From: Corallium rubrum
Taxonomy: Eukaryota; Cnidaria; Anthozoa; Scleralcyonacea; Coralliidae
DNA length: 64,000 bases
NCBI GenBank assembly: GCA_964035015.1
Contig: OZ036012.1
Span: 932,028 to 996,027, forward strand
Reading direction: 5' to 3'
Every line of letters begins with the position of its first letter. Positions within the stretch are counted from its first letter, which is position 1. The translations under genes and the position numbers were made by a program. Of this stretch, positions 10,431-21,918 are shown in pieces. Below the pieces are notes generated by a model. The model ran no database searches. It was not told the origin of the DNA and saw only the letters and a program-made list of their open reading frames with translations.

Positions 10431-12142
10431 ATGTGGCTGGCAAGTATCTTGTTCTTTATAAATACGCTCACAATACTTGCAATACTTACAACTGCACCCG
10501 ACGACACTATCGATCGCATTGAACCTACACTAAAATATGAGCAATTTCGACACGGGTTATGCGATCAACTTACTATGAATGCCAACTTACAAATGAATGC
10601 CAAGTTATCTATGAATGCCAACAGTACTTATTTGAATGCCAAAAGTATAAACAATCCAAGTTATATCAATACAAAGTTCATTTTATCAAAAACTGGAAAG
10701 TATTTATACCTTAATGAAGCTGAATGTCCAAGTCTTACAGTCCTGAAGTTGATAACTGACAATTCACACAACAACTTAAACGAAAACTTGAATTTAGAGG
10801 TCATGTATATTTTCAAGCTGTTCGTCCTCAGTTCATTCTTGATGCACTTAACTGGCTGAAATTAAACAATCCATTGTATAATAATATTACAATTAATATA
10901 AACAATATCAGTGCTAACCTTACAAGTTTAGAACAAGATGACAGTGTTTCAAGCCAACATTTTGATAAATATGAAAAATCCTCAATGGATACCGACAAGA
11001 AACAAATAACGAATAATGAGGATACTGAAGAAAGGGATGACCCATTGAATGAATATAGACAAGCAACTAATCAAACATGTTTACAGTCTGTTTTACCAGA
11101 TTACCCTGTAACAATACAAAATAATAAAAATTCACTAGGGAATGAAGTGTACAATATTGCACCTGGAGAAAACAAGAATCCTGTATCAATAATGATAGAC
11201 ACAAAATGTGAAACGCTTGCATTTCCAGTATTGTTACCAAAAGGACAGTTTGGGTAAACAGATGAACGGGAGATTAAATTGTCACCAGTAAAATACTTCA
11301 ATGCTCGTCTTTTACATTATAGTGGTAGGTTTGCAACAAATCCAGAATATCTTTTCTTTGCACAATTTATAATGGAACAAAAAAGGTATCAGATAGTATT
11401 AATGTAGCCTTAAAAAAATTCAAGGCTAACCTGTCACTGCATCACAAATAAAGGCAGATGTAAACAAATTAAAAGGCTTAATTTGTCAAGATAGCATTGT
11501 TTTAAGGCAAATTCCAGGCACGCCACCCTACTGGAAAACATTTATATATGAAGTAGTAGCCATGGTTAAACAACTTGGTATCCCAACATGGTTTATGACG
11601 GTATCATGTGCTGATCTAAGATGGCCTGAGTTATTTCAGATTAAGCTAGAACACAAGGCAAAAATATGACTGATGAGGAGGTTGAAGCTTTGTCTTACAA
11701 TGAAAGATGCTCAATGCTAAACCTTAATCCTGTTGTTGTTGCTAAGCACTTTCAGCATAGAGTTGAAACATTTTTCACTGAGGTTTTACTTAATAAACTT
11801 AACCCTATTGGAAAAATAATCTATTATGCACTGCGTATTGAATTTCAAATGAGAGGATCCCCTCATTTACATGCATTAATATGGACTTCTGATTGCCCCA
11901 AACTTACGTCTGACAACAAAGAAGCTTACATACAATTTATAGATAACCACGTGCAAGCCTATCTTCCAGATGAGGAAACAGAACCAGAATTACATGAGTT
12001 AGTTAAAACTTATCAAAAGCACAATCATTCTAAAACCTGCAGAAAATACAAAAATATCAGTTGTAGATTTAGTTTTGGTCAATTTTTCACCAAAAGAACA
12101 ATTGTAGCAGAACCTCTTGATAATGATCTTGATATGAGGTAA
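10431..12142 (+). pseudogene. Helitron Rep (HUH endonuclease), broken 5' part
   Basis: This is the remains of a rolling-circle transposon Rep protein. Parts lie in several frames. 10,431-10,795 leads into a frame that reads on past 10,874 to 11,257 and contains AFPVLLPKGQFG. Around 11,560-11,650 comes PTWFMTVSCADLRWPEL. 11,666-12,142 (158 aa) contains EFQMRGSPHLHALIW, whose HLH is the HUH metal-binding motif. These blocks are characteristic of Helitron Rep. The catalytic tyrosine motif and the Pif1-type helicase are absent because the frame stops at 12,142. At least three frameshifts or stops are present, so it cannot encode an active protein. No Helitron end (TC...CTRR) was identified with confidence. 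Confidence 0.75.
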
Positions 12143-13050
12143 TTAAGACAAATATACTTGATCGATGAACACAGATTTTGACCTCAGTCAAACAGAAAAT
12201 TGATGAAGTATTAAATCCATCCAAGCCAACCTTAGTTTCAATTGTATGCCATAAACTCAACAACTAATCGAAATAACAAGCCTCACAGGGGTAACTTTTT
12301 CTTTTGATATGTCTTCTTTGAACTATAATTGAATTTATTTGAACTTGTTGCTGGTCCAATCTTGCACCATTTGAACTGACATTTTTAGCCACCTCTTACT
12401 ACTCAACTCATGATTTTAGCCCTCAAAATATCAATCAGCTATTTCCCTTAAATCACTGTAAAAATAACAATAACAGTACACTCTACTTCTAGTTAAGCTC
12501 TAGTTCAGTTCCATTCAGTTTTTTTGCCAACTCATGATTTTAGCACTCAAAATATTGAAGCAATGTCATGATGGCTTTCAGTAAGCTTATATAAATTCTA
12601 TGTTGTCCCAATCTATGTTTTCTATGCATGTATAATAGTGTAGTCAATAAAAATTTGTTTTTTGTAAACAAGTGAGTGTTCTAATATGCCCTTCAACACC
12701 ATGCCCATTGCCCATGCATCACTGCATGCATGACCAGTGGCCCGAGTTAACGCCTAGCGGGCGTCTTGTTTCAATATGAAAAAGGTTGTAAGGAACTATT
12801 AAAAAAAATTTCTCACCACTTACATCTTATCAAAAGAAGGTTAGAATACTAGTGAATACATATGAATTAAAAAATTGAGCACGGAAACTTAGCTGAGTCC
12901 GAAATATTTCTTTTCCCCGAGCCGGGCGTAGGGCCGAAGGCCCGGAGCCCGGTGAGGGTGCTAATCTCGACATGCGTGGAGTCCACTTTACACGCGTGTT
13001 AAAATGCGAATCAGTTTGAGCGATCTGAATATTTGTATATACATTTATAA
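12143..13050. other. Non-coding, short direct repeat
   Basis: AACTCATGATTTTAGC followed by CTCAAAATAT occurs at about 12,404 and 12,530. A GC hairpin lies at 12,916-12,958. Nothing else is supported. Confidence 0.35.
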
Positions 13051-13051
13051 C

Positions 13052-13490
13052 ATAACAGGTATGCTACGCACGCTCTGATTGGACGAGAGCCATTTTCACT
13101 CAGAGTACAGAGACACGTTTGACGTCATTTTCATTTTATTTTGTGCAACGCATGCTCTGTTTGGTTAAATCTCACGTAATCACTGGCGTATTTATTTGAT
13201 TACGCCATCATTCGTCAGCTGAGTCTCGGTCACTTGGTGGTTTCTCCTTGGTTTTTTACCTCGTAAAACGATTCGTTATCTTATAAAACAAATAGAAAAT
13301 CGCTTTTATGACTCTGTACTGTGATACAAACACGAATGACGCAATTTCAACCGGAAAAAATGTGTGAAAACACTCGGCTTCGCCTCGTGTTTCCAGTAGG
13401 CATTTTTTCCGGTTGAAATCACGTCATTCGTGTTTGTATAACAGTACAGAGACAGGCAAGCGATTTTCTATTTGTTAAATATATGTGTGG
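13052..13490. mobile_element. Palindromic element, copy 1
   Basis: Arms of about 95 bp at 13,270-13,365 and 13,385-13,480 (CAAATAGAAAATCGCTT, CAAACACGAATGACG, TTCAACCGGAAAAAATG) are reverse complements. The leader GCACGCTCTGATTGG is shared with the similar palindrome at 23,308-23,660. Confidence 0.55.
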
Positions 13491-14309
13491 ACGGACCACG
13501 CGCGGTGAAGATTGTGGGGCACTGGAAACAATATAGTTCTTGACAAAATAGATTTGAAAAATATTTGATATTACTCTTGACAAAAAGACTTGAGAAAGGA
13601 GTTTTTTGGATACGTATCCTTTTCAAAAGAACAGAAACAAATCAACGTTTACGTATATAAAGTCTTCAGACTTGACTAAAAGGAAACCCGTCAAACCAAA
13701 ACTCGAAAGAAACGAAGACAAAGGCCGAAAAGTTTATAAAGCTACGGTAAAAATATAGAGCAGTCGCTCTCAGTACGTAATCACGAACACTTAGTAGCAA
13801 AACTGTTGAGTTTCCTGTTTACATCTATCACTGTTAATTTTGTTTTATATTTTGTGTGTCCTTGAAGTACGTATCAATGTATCATATCCATTGCATGTTT
13901 TTTCTTGCCAATGCCCCTTACGTTGTATTTTTTACCTGTGGCTGCCGTCTTATCTCCTTTTAAATGGCTTTCTTATTGTAAAACTACATATGACTTACCG
14001 GTTGTTTATGATTTAGCATAAAAATGGAGAAGGAACATTTCTTCTTTTGTAAAACGTACAAAGACTACAAATGCTGTTGAAATATTTATTAACATGTATG
14101 TGAAAACATTTTCAGCAATTCAGATTTCGAAATGAAAAATTGTTTTTGTTATATTAGTTTAAATAAATTTAAAATGCCATAAATGAATATAGTTTGAGTA
14201 GCTTTCAAAATGCAAATATTTTTAGATACCAAGCGATGTTCTTTGTAAACATGGGAAGAAAGAACTGTAAAGTATAACCCTAATATTTTAATAAAATTCT
14301 GATGCCTGC

Positions 14310-14375
14310 TTCAGTAGTGTGGTGGTAACGTCGTCGGTTTGCACGCGAGCAAGATTGAGTTCAAACCATGGAGGC
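14310..14375 (+). repeat. Possible tRNA-like SINE head
   Basis: GAGTTCAAACC fits an internal box B, and a GTGGTGGTAACG block stands about where a box A would be. No full cloverleaf could be drawn, and no tail or target duplication was seen. Confidence 0.25.
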
Positions 14376-14606
14376 AACGTGCAACTTTCTTCATCTCAAT
14401 ATATTTTACGAAATATTATCCTTAAATTTTTCTTTGTTTTTCGTGGCATTTTTCTTCAAAAAAATAGAGTGTTTTTGTTTCTTTTTCAAATATCCTACCA
14501 TAATTATAACTATATTTTCATCGTTCCGACCATTAGCGAGGGTCTGGCTACCAGAATGCGTTCCGAAAGGAGTAGCTATTTCCAGGCCTCCAATAAAAAA
14601 GAGTGG

Positions 14607-14626
14607 AAGGGGGGGGGGGGGGGGGG
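14607..14626 (+). repeat. Poly-G run
   Basis: An uninterrupted G tract of about 20 bases. Confidence 0.8.
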
Positions 14627-14741
14627 GGTTGCTGTAAAAGCGGGCGAGGGGATATTGCATTTATGTATTTCTAGTATATCTTTACTTCAGCAAAGAGAGA
14701 CCTTTCCTAAGGGAAGCAAAATCAATTTAGTTATAAGCTGA

Positions 14742-14992
14742 TGGATGGATGGATGGATGGAATTTGGGTGGATGGATGGATGGATGGATGAATGGATGGA
14801 TGGATGGATGGATGGATGGATGGATGGATGGATGGATGGATGGATGGATGGATGGATGGATGGATGGATGGATGAATGGATGGATGGATGGATGGATGGA
14901 TGGATGGATGGATGGATGGATGGATGGATGGATGGATGGATGGATGGATGGATGGATGGATGGATGGATGAATGGATGGATGGATGGATAGG
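14742..14992 (+). repeat. (GGAT)n microsatellite
   Basis: About 60 GGAT units with a few GAAT variants. It is open in all frames, so the WMDG-type frames here are artefacts. Confidence 0.95.
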
Positions 14993-15237
14993 TAAATAGG
15001 TAGTTAGGTATATAGGTAGCTAGATAGCTACAATCAGTGGCAAAATTGTTGGGACACTTCAACTTAAAAAGCAACATTTTCCGTTTTATGTTCCCCCGAC
15101 CCACCTGTTCAATGTTGGTGACTACTTAAGCGTTCATTTTCACGTTCACAGCGTCCCTTATTTCCTAGTCAACATTGTAAAGGGAGGGGGAGGGAGGGAT
15201 ATTCATAAATTCTATCACGAGAAAAAATGTAAGATGT

Positions 15238-15391
15238 ATAGAGGATATTACACGGCGGCGCGAAGATATGAATTTTATCTTCGAGTGGGGGAAAACAATA
15301 ATTACTAATGAGCGTAGCGAATGAGTGAAATATTGTTTTTGCCACGAGCAGATAAAATTCATATCTTCAAGCCACCGTGTAATGTTCTTTT
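15238..15391. mobile_element. Palindromic MITE
   Basis: ATTACACGGCGGCGCGAAG then ATGAATTTTATCT faces AGATAAAATTCATATCTTC then CACCGTGTAAT. It is non-coding and directly abuts a family H fragment. Confidence 0.6.
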
Positions 15392-15510
15392 TATAGAGCG
15401 TTTTCACCTTACGTCACGGTGGCCATATTGGTGTACCAAAACAATGAAATGGCGGCCATATTGGTGTACGGTATGGAATTAGCTCTTTCTTATTCAAATA
15501 TTTTGTATTA
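15392..15510 (+). mobile_element. MITE family H, copy 3 (partial)
   Basis: TATAGAGCGTTTTCACC, CTTACGTCACGGTGGCC and GTGTACGGTATGG match the copy at 7,712. The right end is lost near 15,510. Confidence 0.55.
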
Positions 15511-15999
15511 TTATACAATACTGATACAATCTCGATTGTGATTGGCTAACAACCTACAGATAATTCTTGATGTCTTGCCTACAAAATATCAAAAATTATA
15601 TGTAGCTATGACGTGCTGACCAGCGGTTTGAACAAAACAAACATGGCGACCGTCCTTAGGAGTGAAGATCAGAAGCGGATTAATCCAGCGGATTTGGCAC
15701 GTTTTGTTGACGCTAAAACCACCAAGAAAAAACAAGCGAGCTACACATACAGCTCTTAGAGTTTAAAGCAGTGTTTGAAAGAGAAAATTGTATTTGAAAG
15801 CGAAAAAAGTTAGCGAACCTCGAACTGAAGACGGTATGAATATTTACTATTTTTACCAAACTTTGTAAAAAACTTTCTAAAGGCTTCTACATTTATAATT
15901 ATACTAGAAGTTACTACCGCAAGTGAAGTGCTGCCTCAGGGACAAAAACCTTTAACCTACTCCACAGGCAAAAATCTGCAGTCCGTGACCAATGTGACA

Positions 16000-16365
16000 C
16001 CCCTCTTGCCCACTCCACCCAAGATTACCCACACCACCCAAGATTGCTCACACCACTCAAGACTGCCCCCTCCACCCAAGATTACCCACACCACCTGAGA
16101 TTGCCCACTCCACCCGACATTGCCAACTCCACCCAAAATTGCCCACTCCACCCCAATTGCCCACTCCACTCAAGATTGCCCACTCCACCCAAGTTTGCCC
16201 ACTCCACCCGAGATTTCCCACTCCACCCGAGATTGGCCACTCCACCTGAGATTGTCCACTCCACCCAAAATTGTCCACACCACCCCCGAGATTGCCGACT
16301 CCACCCAAGATTGCCCACTCCACTCGAGATTGCCCACTCCACCAAAGATTGCCCACTCCATCCAA
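16000..16365 (+). repeat. 19-bp minisatellite
   Basis: About 19 diverged units of the type GCCCACTCCACCCAAGATT. A period of 19 is not divisible by 3, which explains open frames in several phases on both strands. None is a gene. Confidence 0.9.
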
Positions 16366-17487
16366 TTTTTTCTCACCTCTTCACCATAAGAACCCGCAGA
16401 GTTGCCTGCGAAGAAGACTGGGAAGTCCAAAAATGTAATATTAATTACAACAGCCAGAGTTTTTACACATCTCTTCTATATTTTTTAATTACAAGATTGA
16501 AAACAACAAGGGTTTTGACGTGATATACACACAATTAAATAATCAAACCTCTTGCACTGATGCTGTGGCAAAATTGCCAATGCAATTCCAAGTGCTTAAT
16601 ATGTTTTGACAAATCTAGAGCTTTAATAAAATTATACAGCAATGTACCGTTGAGCCCATCACATTATTTTGTAGAATTTGTATAAGTCAAAACACACACA
16701 CGCAGATAGTAGCGTCTGATCAGAACGCCACACCAATATACACCTAAAAATAGAATAAAACAACTGAAATCTCCTAGAGGGAATCATTCCAAATGTGTGT
16801 TTGATATTGTATAGAAATTGATATCTTACTTCGACAAGATAAACTCTCGATAAATAAATAAATAAATATTAAATAAATAAATATTAAATAAATAAATAAA
16901 TATTATATAAATAAATATTTTCAACCAGAGAACGTCTCCAAAATCATCAAGATAAACTCTCTCCACCGAAATTGTAAGACAGTTCACAAGTGTGTTCAGA
17001 GGTTAGAGAACAAGGAAGATTCATTGCCAATTTAGAAAATCCATCGCCGTCGTTGTGCTTACCACTTCAAACTTACATGCAACTTGTATGAGCAAATCCT
17101 TCTGGCGTATGTGATGTAAGTTGTGGGAAGAAACTTCCTACGTCACAAAACCTCATCATTAATATGATCAACATCCCTCAGTATTGCCTATTTCGATTCG
17201 TTGACGACTATACATAGCTCGGCAAAGAGGCCTGGACATGAGACACAGGTAACCCATGTCAAGATTAGTTTGCTGCCTAATTCGGCAGCAATAATAAAAC
17301 AATTATTGAATTCGGTTATCGCATGATATCAAGAATTATCTAGGTCTCTGTTTGTATTATCCGCCTCAGCCTTCGGCTTCGGCAGATAACACAAACCTCG
17401 GCCTTCAAAGTTCTTTTGGCTTATTTTAGGTTCTAAGTTCTTTTAAGATGTCTGATATTCCTATTCCAGGCGTAGAATTTGGCTAAT
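16366..17487. other. Non-coding with (AAAT)n
   Basis: An AAAT-rich microsatellite lies at about 16,852-16,920. A small inverted word pair (TTATCTGCC / GGCAGATAA type) lies near 17,355-17,390. No gene is supported. Confidence 0.4.
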
Positions 17488-17729
17488 TTATGCGCCCGCG
17501 ATGCATTGCGCTGACTGTCCCTCATTTCTGGCCATGGTGTTGTTGAGCACTCTGTGAAGTTGCCGTGGGTACCTATTAGCGAATGCAACGCTCACTATCC
17601 TTGTGGAAGTTTGAGCACTCTGGGCCCATGCGCACTTCACGCTATCTGAATGTACTTCACCACATGCGGTTGTCACCGACGATTGCATGTGTATAAGTAA
17701 TTGATGAAATTCATTCAGATTGTTCCAAG

Positions 17730-17771
17730 CTACACTGATGAGCTGTGGTACAGCGAAACACGTGTCTGTAG
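17730..17771 (+). ncRNA. Type I hammerhead ribozyme
   Basis: All invariant bases are present. Stem I is 17,730-17,734 CTACA with 17,767-17,771 TGTAG, extended outward by TTC(C)AA against TTGAA with a bulge. The core CTGATGA is at 17,735-17,741. Stem II is GCTGT (17,742-17,746) with ACAGC (17,750-17,754), closed by GGT. GAA is at 17,755-17,757. Stem III is AC/GT with loop ACGT (17,758-17,765). Cleavage is predicted after C17,766 in a GTC triplet. The short stem III and open, bulged stem I are typical of metazoan repeat-encoded hammerheads. Confidence 0.85.
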
Positions 17772-17867
17772 ATTGAACTATGTATGCTCCTTCACTTCGG
17801 TGTTGTTGAGCACTCTGTGAAGTTGCCGTGGGTACTGGCCGAACTGAAGCAGCATACATAGTTCAAT

Positions 17868-17909
17868 CTACAGACACGTGTTTCGCTGTACCACAGCTCA
17901 TCAGTGTAG
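17868..17909 (-). ncRNA. Type I hammerhead ribozyme (mirror copy)
   Basis: This is the reverse-complement copy in the second arm. TCATCAG on the plus strand (17,898-17,904) is the CTGATGA core on the minus strand, with the same stem I (TGTAG/CTACA), stem II and GTC cleavage triplet. The core sequence is identical to the plus-strand copy. Confidence 0.85.
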
Positions 17910-18060
17910 CTTGGAACAATCTGAATGAATTTCATCAATTACTTATACACATGTGATCGTCGGTGACAACCGCATGTGGGACAGCATTGGTGAAGTACAT
18001 TCAGATAGCGTGAAGTGCGCATGGGCCCAGAGTGCTCAAACTTCCACAAGGGTAGTGAGC

Positions 18061-18063
<3 letters not shown>

Positions 18064-18115
<52 letters not shown>

Positions 18116-18144
18116 CTGATATATATAACTGATATATATATAAC

Positions 18145-18203
<59 letters not shown>

Positions 18204-18218
18204 CTGAAAGTTTATGTA

Positions 18219-18272
<54 letters not shown>
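18064..18272. repeat. (TA)n tracts with fold-back
   Basis: Two long TA runs are separated by GAAAGTTTATGTAGTC, whose reverse complement GACTACATAAACTTTC follows the second run, so this segment is itself an inverted repeat. Confidence 0.85.
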
Positions 18273-18274
<2 letters not shown>

Positions 18275-18438
18275 TACATAAACTTTCAGTTCAATTTTCT
18301 CACCAAATATCATTCCCATCTTTAAGATTATTGACGAATACGAACGTTTACACCCATTCGCATCACAAGCACTTTACAACATTCGTGTCCGTTTTGTATT
18401 GGATATACAATCTTTCGCCTTCGGCTCGAGCTTAAATA

Positions 18439-18439
<1 letters not shown>

Positions 18440-18513
<74 letters not shown>
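18440..18513. repeat. (TA)n microsatellite
   Basis: An uninterrupted TA run. The IYIYIY reading frames across it are artefacts. Confidence 0.95.
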
Positions 18514-18515
<2 letters not shown>

Positions 18516-18547
18516 TATATATTGGATATTATATTTTGGATATTTTT

Positions 18548-18755
18548 GCAGGAGATTTTGTTGATAAACAAGACTGATGTAGTAGAATAACTAGATACAT
18601 TTTTGCTTATTTACTATATTTAAATATTTGAATATTTGTTTATAGTTTAAGTCGGCTTACCACAAAATGTTCAGTGTCGCAACTGTCAGTTTCACGCGGA
18701 TCGATCTTCAGGCAACTGAGTAGTTTCGATTCGTGGGCCACTTAAATGGTTTTGG
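18548..18755 (-). repeat. Penelope-like element: inverted terminal segment (left)
   Basis: This 208-bp segment is the reverse complement of 23,052-23,247 (GCAGGAGATTTTGTTGAT, GTCGCAACTGTCAGTTTCACG, shown in parts). A hammerhead-like core lies on the minus strand, with GAAAC at 18,693-18,689 and CTGAAGA at 18,711-18,705. Stem II is degenerate. An inverted tail on the 5' side of a truncated copy is a known Penelope-like arrangement. Confidence 0.55.
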
Positions 18756-18799
18756 TCAAAAGATTTAATTTAATTCCTGATTGAAATTACATACAGCAA

Positions 18800-19376
18800 A
18801 ACCCACAACAACCACGCAAAAACCGACATCGCAATATCATTTGGTTCAATCCACCATACAACCAAAACGTAAGATCAAACATAGGACGCAGCTTTCTTAA
18901 CCTAATCGACAAACATTTCCCACCAGAAAACAAACTCCATGAAATGTTCAACAGAAATACAGCGAAAGTCAGTTACAGTTGTATCAACAACGCGAAGTCC
19001 ACGGTCATGTAGCACAACGCACACATACTTAAAAAAAATCGGGTACAAAATGAAAGCACAGCCAGCTTCATGGACAGTCCCTAACAAATGGCATAGTATA
19101 CCAAGCAACTGTTTGCACAAGTAACATAAATAACACCAAACACTACATTGGCATGACAGCAAACAATTTCAAAGAGCGATACAGAAATCACACTAAATCT
19201 TTTCAAAACAAAAAATATTCAAAAGAAACCGAACTTTCGAAACACGTCTGGGATTTAAAAGAAAAGAAACAAAATTTCAACATAACCTGGTCTATTTTAA
19301 AACGCGCGGCTCCCTACTCAGGAGGATCAGGCAGATGCAATTTATGTTTGAAAGAGAAAGTTTGTACCATGAAAGC
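18800..19376 (+). pseudogene. Penelope-like element, RT-EN linker and GIY-YIG endonuclease (5' part)
   Basis: In the reading frame ending upstream are blocks IIWFNPPYNQNVRSNIG and FLNLIDKHFPPENK, typical of the region between reverse transcriptase and endonuclease in Penelope-like elements. They are followed by VKVSYSC-type sequence broken by stops near 19,010 and 19,085. The endonuclease frame (about 19,060-19,376) contains GIVYQATV, HYIGMTANNFKERYRNH, ETELSKHVWDLKEK and a terminal RCNLCLKEK. This is the GIY-YIG nuclease that nicks target DNA. The reverse transcriptase itself is missing. The frame is cut at 19,376 by insertion of a TIR transposon and resumes at 22,853, where the same 8 bases ATGAAAGC stand on both sides. 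Confidence 0.65.
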
Positions 19377-20003
19377 TAGCCTGCGAGCAGGCTCTCTCAA
19401 CGCGGCGCTGTGAAATGAGAGCCGGCAACAATCCTAGGGGTAAATCGATAACGCCCACTTAATTAATATGCAAATGTCGCGAATCAAACCAATCACATTC
19501 TTCCCGAAGTCTGTGTAAAAACCCTCATTCAAAGCACAATCCGAAGATGTAAATTTCACACTATCAACTATACTCGTTACTGGAAACCAAAAATCTGTTT
19601 ATAAGAAAGCCAGAAGCAATGTAACGCATCTAACGATTATCGGGTATGTAGTTAGGAGTTCAAAATATTCAACTTTAGACTAAAAACATGTAGCGAAACG
19701 GTTTAGCGATGCATGCTAACGTCTCAGATTGAATCAAATTGGATGTACTTAAAGATTGGGTCATGACAACCTCAGATCTTAGCTTTATAAGTTTGCTATC
19801 TCTAATTTGTGGAAGACGAACATAATTTTGATTTTGCACAGAAACATTGACAAATCGTTATTCGAGATTAGGTGTTTGTGATTCACTGAACGGCATTCAC
19901 TGATCCAGGTGATGGCAACAGAATATCGTCAAGATAGCGCTTCTCGTGTAAATGTGCAAGTTGCAAGAGGTCAAAACGAAGACTTTCACGAACTGCTGTA
20001 TAC

Positions 20004-20488
20004 CAGGGGCGTAGCCAAGGGGGGGCGAGGGGGGGCGGTCGCCCCCCCCAATGGTCTCCAAGAACGTTCTCGTGAAAAGTTTAAATTCGTGGAGAAACTT
20101 GTAGGGGGGGGGGGGGTACAGTTGTTTTAAGTCCAAGTGAGTAGATAGTTGATGTGTTATATATATTGCAGGCATGCATATGCTATAAATTACAATAGTA
20201 AGGGTCTATACAAAATGCTTCCAACCTGTTTTTACATTTACAACTTGTTTATAAATAAATCTAAAGATATTCTGACGTACGTGTATCATTCTATGTTCTG
20301 GTTTGATTTCAACAAAATTATGTAATTTATTGCTTTCAGATTACTCTTAAATACTTGCCTCAAAATGCAGGAAATAGTGTTTCCGAGACCCTAGAAATCC
20401 AAAATTTTCCGGGGGGGCATGCCCCCGGACCCCCCAAGGAGACCGAGGTTCTCGCCCCCCCAAACCCAAGACCCTGGCTACGCCCCTG
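20004..20488. mobile_element. hAT-type MITE
   Basis: The 14-bp terminal inverted repeats are perfect (CAGGGGCGTAGCCA and TGGCTACGCCCCTG). A perfect 8-bp target duplication CTGTATAC lies at 19,996-20,003 and 20,489-20,496. Both features define hAT elements. G-rich tracts next to both ends (for example a GGGGGGGCATGCCCCC-type palindrome near 20,410) are shared with the larger hAT-like element at 39,611. Confidence 0.9.
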
Positions 20489-21744
20489 CTGTATACGAAC
20501 GAGCATGAAATGAGTTACGCTCCTTCGTAGCTAGGGAAGGTGCGAAAACCTAACTTAAATGAACATATAGACACTTTCAGACGCTTCCAAAGATAGCCGA
20601 CATATAGAACCAGGTGCGTATCATTATAGTCTAAACGGCGACATATTAATAGTTCAGAAATTCAAGTGTTTTAATCAAATTTAGCAAGACCTTTCCTTCT
20701 GGCTGTCGAGTTAAAAAACTGGGTCATTCTGAACTGAATAACTGGTAGCCTCGAGCCAGTCGGCTTCGATAATATAAATAATACTAGACACACTGGCGCA
20801 CAAATTGGATAATATATTAATTATAAAGTTCCAGACAATAGCACAGACATTTATTAATGGCAGAAAGAAACCTCGTTTGAAAAAGAGCTTACCTCATTTA
20901 GCAATAATCTTTATTACACGAATTAAGTGAATGTGTAATCTCCTCTTATTAATATGTTTTGACGTTTTGAACGGCACATTATTATTGAGTCAAGGCGACA
21001 CACGGGGCTCGATTTGTGATGAAAGTGATGACACTTGCTTCTGTATTATAAAGCCAGACACTGACAGACAGAGAGATTCAAGGAGTTTCAACCCGGATCT
21101 ACTTTGCTATTTCTTTTCTTTTGTTCCACAGCGATGTGTTCTAAAAATATTAAGAGCTAATCGTGGGGCAGATCGCTTTAATAGCCGTCTTGTTGAAATA
21201 TGTCTCACTCCATGCATTGTTGAAGCCTATAAATAGTGCCTACGAAACAATGGCGCGAACTCGAGGTTGACATGAAATCGTAATGCATTAACTATCATCC
21301 CTGATATTCAACCTCGATTTCAAACCATTGTTCATGCCCATTGAAGCAAATTTGGGAAGTGTCTATAGCACTTGTATTACCCTACCTATCATACATTTTT
21401 TGCATTTTTTGTTTGTCGTGTTTACAAGGATGCTAGGGTAACCATGTTTTGTCCCTGTAAATGCATTTGGTAGGGATAACGCGCCTACCTGCCTACTTGT
21501 TATTAGTGCTTGGTAACCAGGTCTAATAAAGTTGACCTCCCTAACTTTGACCTGGGTGCTAGGGTAACCCTATAATAACTAATAAGTGAATGAAATGACA
21601 AGCCAATCCCTTGATCTTAAGGAAAATAAATCGTGGGGCAGATCGTGGTTTATTAGATACAACTTTGTCAACTTACAACAACCTAATATTTAAATAGGCA
21701 CTGCTAAATAAACTTGATTGCTTTAAAAATGTAAAAGAATGCTA

Positions 21745-21918
21745 TAAGGATTTAGGGTGAAGGAAAATTCGAGTGTAGAATATATACATTATAAGACCAA
21801 ACCGGGACCAGTTGCGAAAAATGCAACTACACAGGCCTTCCGGCAGGAATTGAACCCACGACCTTGCGATTCTAGTGCAATGCTCTGACCACTGAGCCAC
21901 GGAGGCCGTTACTTATTA
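21745..21918 (-). mobile_element. tRNA-derived SINE with 13-bp target duplication
   Basis: A tRNA-like head (21,835-21,908, minus strand) has box A TGGCTCAGTGG and box B GTTCAATTC, followed by a tail ending near TTCACCCTAAATCC. The flanks carry TAAAAGAATGCTA at 21,732-21,744 and 21,919-21,931, a perfect 13-bp duplication. This is the single-copy version of the sequence amplified at 52,137-54,632. Confidence 0.85.

Larger units (their letters stand above)
17536..18060. mobile_element. Inverted pair of 263-bp hammerhead repeats (retrozyme-like)
   Basis: A 37-bp block beginning GGTGTTGTTGAGCACTCTG occurs at 17,536 and 17,799, giving a direct-repeat period of 263 bp. The intervening unit (17,575-17,800) is mirrored at 17,838-18,060 with about 95 percent identity by eye, centred near 17,819. 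Each arm has one complete hammerhead ribozyme. Animal retrozymes are known as tandem repeats of a few hundred bp that give small circular RNAs, and this matches in size and ribozyme type. There is no coding capacity. It is bounded on the right by a (TA)n tract. A decayed relative is at 6,881-7,075. Confidence 0.7.

Noticed and set aside
14727..15104. Frames with WMDG or IHPS repeats
   Set aside because: They are translations of (GGAT)n on either strand.
17488..17859. 123-codon minus-strand frame
   Set aside because: It lies antisense across the hammerhead repeat and is explained by it; no homology is visible.
20931..21236. 101-codon plus-strand frame with a hydrophobic start and an acceptor-like tract near 21,130
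   Set aside because: It sits inside the non-autonomous TIR transposon; no domain and no matching donor were found. It could be captured sequence, but this is unsupported.
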